In this document: positions 6,230 to 10,825 of the stretch, in pieces
Numbering within the stretch: position 1 is the stretch's first letter
Layout of the letters: each line of letters begins with the position of its first letter
Assembly (NCBI GenBank): GCA_934728205.1
Contig: CAKVEH010000030.1
Span: 1 to 10,825 of the forward strand
Origin: an uncultured Helicobacteraceae bacterium
GTDB taxonomy: Bacteria > Campylobacterota > Campylobacteria > Campylobacterales > Helicobacteraceae
Direction: 5' to 3'
Length of the DNA: 10,825 nucleotides
Translations under genes and position numbers: made by a program
The notes under the pieces: generated by a model
Databases searched by the model: none
What the model was told of the DNA's origin: nothing
The model's input: the letters and a program-made list of their open reading frames with translations, nothing else

Positions 6230-8431
6230 ATGAAAAGATATATTTCTACTTCACTCGCATTGGCATTGAGTGCTAATCTTTTGGCTAATGATGAAATGTC
6301 TAAGCAAGAGGGTATGCAAGAAGCTAAACTTGGTAAATCTACGGTTACAGCGCAAGTTATGCGCTCAGAGCTTGATGAGCTTAATCGTAGTGTGTATAAG
6401 ATTGATAAAGAGCAAATCGCAGAAAAAGGCTATCGCTCAAGTGAGGAAATATTTCGCTATATACCTTTTGTGGGGTTGGCAAATACAGGCTTAGGGAGCA
6501 ATTTAGATTTAAGAGGGCAGGGTAATCGCGCTAACACAAGCGTGCAGGTGCTCATCAATGGGAATTATTCTAATATGCTAGATTCTAGCCACGGCGTTAC
6601 GCCACTGAATACACTCTCGCCAAATAGCATAGAATCTATTGAGGTTTTGCCCGGTGGTGGCGCAGTAATGTATGGTAATGGCACGAGGGGGGGGGTTGTT
6701 AATATCCTTACACAAAAAAGATATGAGATTCCATATTTTAGCGCAGGGCTTGGCTATTCTAATATCATTGCTAGTGTGGGGAATAATTATAACGCCGATG
6801 TGCGCGTTGGTGGGAAGATTGGCGAGGGCACTTATATCACTACGAGCGCAGCCTATATCGATAGAGGAGGACCAAGACTAGGCGATAGGACTAATGGCGC
6901 GCAGGGTTCGTTTTCACTCACAAAGGACATTAGCCCTGATTCTAGTCTTAGCTTTGATATAGATTATTTCGCAGGGATTATCCGCACCACGCCGAATAAT
7001 TCCTTTAAGGATATAGCAAATCCAAGTAAGTCTGATAGAGGCACAGCGGGTAATGGACTAATGAATAATTCCCAACGCCGACTTGATGTAAGTCTAGCGT
7101 GGGATAAAGCTCTAAGTGAAAATGCCAAATTTGACTTACGCGCGTTTTATCACTTAAATAAAATCACTTATGATGATTCTATAACCAATCTTACAAACTA
7201 TAGCTATATGAATAATACTTTTAGCACGACTTCTGCTGACCAAAGTGGCTCACTTTTTAACGACCAAAAGGCTGGAGTGAATGCTAAATATGACTTACAT
7301 CATACCAATGGACGCTTTATGTTTGGATTAGAATCTATCTATCAAATAAGCAATCGCACAATGGAGCAACTCATTAAAGCAAGTGGCGGAGCGGGCACTA
7401 TTACCGCGTATAATCACCCAATGCACATCGCCTTTAATGGCAACAAATGGAATAGCGCGATTTTTGTATTAGAAAAATACGATTTTAACAAGCGATTATC
7501 TCTTACAGGCGGTGTGCGATATGAATATGCTTACTATGACATAGATGTGCGTAATCGGCAAACGATTACTATGATGCCGATGCCAAACCCGATACAAATT
7601 AACGGAAGCGGATATGTAAAAGATTCTCTGCATAACTATGCCTTAGAGATTACACCAAACTTCAAATACAGCGATAATGGCAATATATTTGTCAAATATG
7701 AAAAAGGATTTTTCTCTCCCTCTCCAAACTCTATGCTTACACGCAGTGGTAACAATTACATCACAACGAACTTAAAGCAAGAGGAGTATCACACCTTTGA
7801 GTTAGGGTTAAAAGATTTTTGGGGTAGTGTGGCATTGAGCGCGAGCGCGTTTTATACACTTACTAGCAATGAATTTTACACTATTGGTAACGCACATTCC
7901 GCAAGTGGCGTAGTTTATGGAAATTACGATAAGACACAAAGAGCTGGCGTGGAGATTTTCTCCGAGCAGTATTTGCTTGATGGAATTTTAAGCTTTAGTG
8001 AGAGTTTTACTTACATTGATGCGAGAATCTTACGCAATAATGGCGCAAGTGTGAAAAACTTACTTATTCCTTATGTAAGCAATTATAAAGCAACTATTGG
8101 GCTTAATTATAATCTTAATGCAATCTTTGGAATCTGGATACAAAATAGCTTCTATGGACAAAGTAAAGATATTGAGACTTTCACTACCACAGGTGGACGA
8201 CCTCAAACAAGAGCAAGCAATGGACAAAAAACCATCCCAGCTTATAGCCTCACAGACATTGGGCTAAATTTTAAACTAAGAGATTTCTCTTTGAGTGCGG
8301 GTGTGCGTAATGTCTTTGATACATTTTATTATAGCTATTACAACGGAGATGCGAGCGATAGTGTAGCGGGATATGGATTTTTAATCGGAGCTGGGCGCAG
8401 CGTGTTCCTTGAGGGTAGGCTGAGCTTTTAG
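6230..8431 (+). CDS. TonB-dependent outer-membrane receptor (siderophore/metal uptake type), phase-variable candidate
   Basis: The protein has 733 residues with signal peptide MKRYISTSLALALSANLLA. A TonB-box-like KSTVTAQ lies near 36-42. The plug domain (about 45-165) contains NLDLRGQGNR (91-100), VQVLINGNY (105-113), SIESIEVLPGGGAVMYGNG and GTRGGVVNILTQK (151-163), the conserved end of the plug. The rest is a 22-strand-type beta-barrel rich in aromatic and Asn/Ser/Thr residues. It ends in GRLSF, with the terminal Phe expected for BAM recognition. Such receptors import iron-siderophores, haem, nickel chelates or B12 using TonB-ExbBD energy; the ligand cannot be told. The ATG at 6230 follows AAAGGA and begins the signal peptide; an in-frame TTG at 6200 would spoil it. 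A G9 run lies in codons 153-156. The 3' end converges on the EamA gene, 23 nt apart. Confidence 0.95.
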   Translation: MKRYISTSLALALSANLLANDEMSKQEGMQEAKLGKSTVTAQVMRSELDELNRSVYKIDKEQIAEKGYRSSEEIFRYIPFVGLANTGLGSNLDLRGQGNRANTSVQVLINGNYSNMLDSSHGVTPLNTLSPNSIESIEVLPGGGAVMYGNGTRGGVVNILTQKRYEIPYFSAGLGYSNIIASVGNNYNADVRVGGKIGEGTYITTSAAYIDRGGPRLGDRTNGAQGSFSLTKDISPDSSLSFDIDYFAGIIRTTPNNSFKDIANPSKSDRGTAGNGLMNNSQRRLDVSLAWDKALSENAKFDLRAFYHLNKITYDDSITNLTNYSYMNNTFSTTSADQSGSLFNDQKAGVNAKYDLHHTNGRFMFGLESIYQISNRTMEQLIKASGGAGTITAYNHPMHIAFNGNKWNSAIFVLEKYDFNKRLSLTGGVRYEYAYYDIDVRNRQTITMMPMPNPIQINGSGYVKDSLHNYALEITPNFKYSDNGNIFVKYEKGFFSPSPNSMLTRSGNNYITTNLKQEEYHTFELGLKDFWGSVALSASAFYTLTSNEFYTIGNAHSASGVVYGNYDKTQRAGVEIFSEQYLLDGILSFSESFTYIDARILRNNGASVKNLLIPYVSNYKATIGLNYNLNAIFGIWIQNSFYGQSKDIETFTTTGGRPQTRASNGQKTIPAYSLTDIGLNFKLRDFSLSAGVRNVFDTFYYSYYNGDASDSVAGYGFLIGAGRSVFLEGRLSF
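6687..6695 (+). repeat. G9 homopolymer inside the receptor coding sequence
   Basis: Nine consecutive G encode the end of R153, G154, G155 and the start of V156 in the conserved plug motif. The present length keeps the frame open. One extra G gives GGT TGT TAA, a stop after residue 157. One fewer G gives a shifted frame ending at 6881 (about 216 residues). Both outcomes lose the whole barrel. Poly-G/C runs of this size are classic slipped-strand switches in Helicobacter and Campylobacter. Confidence 0.75.
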
Positions 8432-8454
8432 CCTCTTAGATTCTGTTAATTGGC

Positions 8455-9417
8455 TTACTTTTGGCTGACAAAAAGCCCAAGCAAAGTGAGAATCCCACCG
8501 ATAATGAGAAATGGTGTGAGAGACTCGCCTAAAGTGAGTGTAGCGATAAATACACCCACCACAGGAATCGCATAGATATACGCGCTCGCTTGTAGCGTGC
8601 CAAGTCGCTTTAGACAGGCATTCCAGCTTAGATAGCATAGCGCGCTTGCCACAAGCCCCAAAAAGAGCAAGTTTAGCGCGTTTGTGGGATTACTAAAGCG
8701 CGAAGATTCTATAATCTTGCTAAAATCTCCACCGCCTAACTCCACGCTCTGCCACAGCGCAAAAGGAAGTGTGAAAATAAGTCCATAAAAAAAGATTTTG
8801 CGCGTCATTGCGATAGCATTCTCCCCGCGATACACGCCAAAAAGTCGCTCCAAGATAATCGTATAAACCGACCAAGTAAGTCCCGCCAAAATACAGAGCA
8901 TATCGCCAAGCGGGGAGATTTCCACGCTAAAGCTACCATTTAGCACCACAAGCATAATGCCTACAAAGCATAGCCCAAAGCCAAGCGCATAAAATCGCCC
9001 AAGCCTTTTACCAAAGAGAAACCACGACAAAAGCGCGGTGGTAATGGGGCTAAATGCGACTAAAAGTGAGGCATTTGACGCGCTTGTGTAATGAAGTGCG
9101 ATATTTTCTAGCAAAAAATACAAACACGAGCCACTAAGCCCAGCTCCTGCGAATAATAGTTCGTTTTTCACGCCACGAAAGGCGATGGCTCTACGACACA
9201 AAAGTGCGAGGAATATATACGCCAAAAAGAAGCGGATAAAGAGAATCTCCGCAGGTGCAAAATCGCTTAACAACGCCTTTGTCGAGCTAAAAGTGCTTCC
9301 CCACACGACAATGGTAAAAATGGCTAAAAAATGCCCTAAGGTGTTTTTAAAGAGATTATGGTTGTGTTTGAAAAAATGGCGTTTGGCAAAATTATGCTTA
9401 GTGAAATTATCGCTCAA
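8455..9417 (-). CDS. EamA/DMT-superfamily transporter (RhaT/YdcZ-type permease)
   Basis: This 320-residue inner-membrane protein has about ten hydrophobic helices arranged as two EamA halves. The first starts at FTIVVWGSTFSSTKALL (34-50) and contains the typical EILFIRFFLAYIFLALL helix. The second starts at GDMLCILAGLTWSVYTIILE (171-190) and ends with YAIPVVGVFIATLTLGESLT and a final GLFVSQK. The family exports or exchanges metabolites, amino acids or drugs; the substrate is unknown. The 30-residue N-terminal extension is rich in His, Lys and Phe. The start is TTG: GGGGA lies just upstream, an in-frame TAA sits four codons upstream, and no Met occurs before the first helix. It converges on the receptor gene and has a leader of over 120 nt without an obvious close promoter. 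Confidence 0.9.
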   Translation of the reverse strand: MSDNFTKHNFAKRHFFKHNHNLFKNTLGHFLAIFTIVVWGSTFSSTKALLSDFAPAEILFIRFFLAYIFLALLCRRAIAFRGVKNELLFAGAGLSGSCLYFLLENIALHYTSASNASLLVAFSPITTALLSWFLFGKRLGRFYALGFGLCFVGIMLVVLNGSFSVEISPLGDMLCILAGLTWSVYTIILERLFGVYRGENAIAMTRKIFFYGLIFTLPFALWQSVELGGGDFSKIIESSRFSNPTNALNLLFLGLVASALCYLSWNACLKRLGTLQASAYIYAIPVVGVFIATLTLGESLTPFLIIGGILTLLGLFVSQK

Positions 9418-9524
9418 AGATTCCCCTTAGCTAAAGTTTGTGCTGTAAGTTTTACACTGCTTATGCTATGTGGAATCTATCCATATAAAGATAAATATAC
9501 AAAAAACAAAAGAATGAAACAAAG

Positions 9525-9539
9525 CGGGGATTATCCCCG
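9525..9539 (-). terminator. GC-rich hairpin, possible leftward terminator or attenuator before the EamA gene
   Basis: CGGGGA-TTA-TCCCCG is a perfect 6-bp stem with a 3-nt loop. Read leftward it is followed by CTTTGTTTCATTCTTTTG and then a T6 run. It could end a leftward RNA starting near 9708, or attenuate transcription into the EamA gene. The T stretch is interrupted, so efficiency is uncertain. Confidence 0.4.
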
Positions 9540-9598
9540 AGTTGCCCTTGCTATGCCAAATACATTGGATATTTATTCTGCTTGGTTGCATTAGTTTC

Positions 9599-9608
9599 TT
9601 TTTTTTTT
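9599..9608 (+). repeat. T10 homopolymer just upstream of AAAGGAGG
   Basis: Ten consecutive T end one base before GAAAGGAGG. If the element is transcribed rightward, the tract lies in the promoter or leader. It is long enough to vary in length by slippage in Helicobacter. Confidence 0.5.
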
Positions 9609-9714
9609 GAAAGGAGGTTACGAAAAAGAAAGTCTTTCAGTGGTCGGCATAACAAGTTATGGCGACTCTAGGGGTATCCTATGTCTTAGTGGGTTATCCA
9701 TAGGATACACGCTC

Positions 9715-9720
9715 ATTATA
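9715..9720 (-). promoter_or_regulatory. Leftward -10 box with an A10 tract in its spacer
   Basis: The minus strand reads A10-CAC-TATAAT-GAGCG. The RNA would start near 9708, run through both hairpins and be complementary to the AAAGGAGG region. The A10 tract (9724-9733 in window coordinates) sits three bases upstream of the -10 box, where length changes could alter promoter strength. It could serve an antisense RNA or the distant EamA gene. Confidence 0.4.
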
Positions 9721-9742
9721 GTGTTTTTTTTTTATAAAAATC

Positions 9743-9757
9743 ATTTACCAAGTAAAT
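9743..9757 (-). terminator. Weak AT-rich hairpin downstream of the ABC ATPase gene
   Basis: ATTTAC-CAA-GTAAAT forms a 6-bp stem with a 3-nt loop. Read leftward it is followed by GATTTTTAT, giving a plausible but weak intrinsic terminator about 83 nt past the ATPase stop. Read rightward it is followed by TTTTATG. Confidence 0.35.
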
Positions 9758-9839
9758 TTTATGTAAAAATTTCGCGCACAGATTCCAAAAATTCTCAAAA
9801 TTTCTCAAAAATCCCAAACACACCTAAAAATCTAAAATC

Positions 9840-10817
9840 TTATATCCGCACCACAAATCCATTTTCCTTATCCCTAGCACCCATAGAGTGAATCTCTAAT
9901 GGCACGCCATAGAGATTGCTTAAATGCGATTTGTCGAGCAAATCTGTGCTTGTGCCAAAGACCGCATTAGAATCTACTTTGCCATCATTGTGAAGTTTGG
10001 AAAGCAACAAAACCTTGTGTGATAAAAATAGTGCGTGGGCTGGGAAATGCGTGTTTAGCACGATAGATACGCCCTGCTTACTTAAGCATTTTAGCGTGTC
10101 TAAAATCATCTTTTGATTAGCAAAATCTAAGTTTGATTCTGGTTCATCAAGGATTAAAATCTGTGGGCGTTTTACTAAAGCACGGGCAAAAAGCACCATT
10201 TGGAGCTCTCCTCCGCTTAGCGAAGAGCAGTTTTTATCCGCTAGATGGGATACTCCTAGTTCGGTTAGCACTTCACGGGAGCGGGCGAAATGCTCCTCTT
10301 TTGGCTGAAATTTAATAGCATTATTTAGCCCTAGCACCACCATTTCAAGCGCGCTTATAGGCAGGATTGCACCCTTAGTCTGTGCGACATAGGATACTTT
10401 ATCCCACATAGTGCGTCCAAGCTCCGTGATATGAATCCCTTGCAATCTTATGTCCCCACTGCTTTTTAAAAATCCCAAAAGGCATTTTAGCAATGTCGTC
10501 TTCCCCGCACCATTGCGCCCCAAAATGCTTAAAATCTCTCCCCTCTCAAGGCAAAAACTAATGTGTTTTAAAATGTGTATTTTTTGCAATCCTACAAAAT
10601 GCCAAAAGCACAAATCTCTAACTTCTAGCAGGGCTGTTTTAGAATCTCCCCCCGCTTGAGAATCTAGCCCTACTTTTTGTGAAAAATCTTGCGACAAATC
10701 TTGTGAAAACTCTTGCGCGAAATTTTGATTGGATTTTTGCCTAGATTGTTGCTTAGATTCTTGCGAAGTGTCCTGCCTAGATTTTGGCAAAGATTTTGAG
10801 TTTATCATCTTGTTCAT
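9840..10817 (-). CDS. ABC transporter ATP-binding protein, iron-siderophore/B12 (FecE/BtuD-like) type
   Basis: The 325-residue protein contains one complete ABC ATPase domain (about 62-275). Motifs are Walker A GRNGAGKTT (100-108), Q-loop Gln146 in SYVAQ, signature LSGGE (200-204), Walker B LILDEP (221-226), D-loop SNLD (228-231) and switch His257 in NTHFP. Motif spacing and the phrase TLLKCLLGFLKSSGDI fit importers of iron-siderophore, haem or cobalamin complexes; the ligand is not determinable. It would form a dimer on a permease that is not in the window and probably lies further right. The protein is about 70 residues longer than usual FecE-type ATPases. The excess is mainly an N-terminal extension (1-61) with tetrapeptide repeats, plus a C-terminal tail (276-325). 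No start codon lies between residues 42 and 62 to remove the extension. The frame stays open to the window edge, so an earlier start cannot be excluded. Confidence 0.92.
   Translation of the reverse strand: MNKMINSKSLPKSRQDTSQESKQQSRQKSNQNFAQEFSQDLSQDFSQKVGLDSQAGGDSKTALLEVRDLCFWHFVGLQKIHILKHISFCLERGEILSILGRNGAGKTTLLKCLLGFLKSSGDIRLQGIHITELGRTMWDKVSYVAQTKGAILPISALEMVVLGLNNAIKFQPKEEHFARSREVLTELGVSHLADKNCSSLSGGELQMVLFARALVKRPQILILDEPESNLDFANQKMILDTLKCLSKQGVSIVLNTHFPAHALFLSHKVLLLSKLHNDGKVDSNAVFGTSTDLLDKSHLSNLYGVPLEIHSMGARDKENGFVVRI
10674..10781 (-). repeat. Nine degenerate 12-bp tandem repeats encoding tetrapeptides in the ATPase N-terminus
   Basis: Residues 13-48 read as nine consecutive four-residue units with Gln at the third position of every unit: SRQD, TSQE, SKQQ, SRQK, SNQN, FAQE, FSQD, LSQD, FSQK. 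The DNA shows the matching 12-nt period. Units have diverged but keep the CAA/CAG Gln codon. The segment is polar and probably disordered or weakly amphipathic helical. Confidence 0.7.
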
Positions 10818-10825
10818 AGCTTTAT

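Larger units (their letters stand above)
9599..9733 (+). ncRNA. Candidate structured small RNA or decayed type I toxin mRNA, bounded by two T10 tracts
   Basis: Hairpin 1 is GTCG-g-CATAAC-aa-GTTATG-g-CGAC (9643-9666; 10 bp with one mismatch). Hairpin 2 is GTATCCTATG/CATAGGATAC (9674-9683/9699-9708; 10 bp perfect, 15-nt loop). A small ACAC/GTGT stem (9707-9710/9721-9724) is followed by T10 at 9724-9733, a possible rightward terminator. AAAGGAGG (9610-9617) is a perfect Shine-Dalgarno, but no ATG, GTG or TTG lies 4-12 nt downstream. The frame through it reads a hydrophobic stretch (GYTLIIVFFFY) in its second half. A small RNA, an antisense-regulated toxin relic or a regulatory leader are all possible. 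I recognise no Rfam family. Confidence 0.35.
9418..9839. other. Gene-free interval with a structured small-RNA-like element
   Basis: This 422-nt gap between the EamA start and the ABC ATPase stop holds no convincing protein gene. From left to right it contains AT-rich leader sequence of the EamA gene, a GC-rich hairpin at 9525-9539, a T10 tract, an AAAGGAGG, two hairpins at 9643-9708, a leftward TATAAT, a second T10 tract, a weak AT hairpin at 9743-9757 and about 80 nt of A/C/T-rich sequence with degenerate TCTCAAAA repeats. Confidence 0.7.

Noticed and set aside
8464..8479. GGCT/AGCC stem between the receptor and EamA genes as a terminator
   Set aside because: Only four base pairs, inside the EamA coding end, and without a T run on either side.
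9607..9891. A 94-codon rightward frame through the structured element and into the 3' end of the ABC gene
   Set aside because: It starts at a TTG that overlaps its own Shine-Dalgarno sequence, has no Met start at the right spacing, and its last 17 codons are antisense to the ATPase gene. I treat the region as a candidate RNA or toxin relic, not as a gene.
1..10825. CRISPR array, tRNA/rRNA genes, insertion sequence or prophage
   Set aside because: No regularly spaced repeats, cloverleaf sequences, transposase or integrase motifs, or terminal inverted repeats were seen on either strand.

Overview
The window looks like chromosomal DNA of a Campylobacterota species, most likely an enterohepatic Helicobacter. 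It is AT-rich, has extended TATAAT-type -10 boxes without clear -35 boxes, and encodes proteins of Helicobacter type. The order ddl, alpha/beta-hydrolase, murF, HIT protein matches, as far as I recall, the H. pylori HP0738-HP0741 block. Genus-level assignment is inference; no rRNA is present.

Layout. Positions 1-128 hold the 5' end of a minus-strand gene for a small exported protein, divergent from rpsO (ribosomal protein S15, 390-662, +). Facing rpsO is a minus-strand housekeeping block: an exported ankyrin-repeat protein (5108-5947), D-Ala-D-Ala ligase Ddl (3986-5074), an alpha/beta-hydrolase fused to a complete acylphosphatase domain (2770-3873), MurF with a membrane-embedded N-terminus (1294-2766) and a HIT-family hydrolase (802-1284). 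Ddl makes the D-Ala-D-Ala dipeptide and MurF attaches it to the UDP-MurNAc-tripeptide, so two consecutive peptidoglycan steps are encoded together. The ankyrin gene and ddl are probably one transcript. The hydrolase, murF and HIT genes are a tight second transcript with its own promoter inside a perfect palindrome.

The second half is accessory and envelope/transport in character. A TonB-dependent outer-membrane receptor (6230-8431, +) lies behind a promoter with a Fur-box-like 15-mer and carries a G9 homopolymer inside its plug-domain codons, a strong phase-variation candidate. It converges on an EamA-type drug/metabolite transporter (8455-9417, -, TTG start). At 9840-10817 (-) is an iron/B12-type ABC transporter ATPase with an unusual N-terminal extension of nine tetrapeptide repeats. 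The receptor and ATPase could belong to one metal or siderophore uptake route, but the permease and binding protein are not in the window.

The 9418-9839 gap is the only long gene-free stretch. It contains a compact structured element (about 9599-9733): two strong hairpins, a Shine-Dalgarno-like AAAGGAGG with no start codon, T10 tracts at both ends and an opposing -10 box. It may be a small RNA, an antisense pair, or a decayed type I toxin locus. A further window-wide signal is the 7-mer AGATTCT/AGAATCT, which I counted 27 times by eye against roughly two expected.
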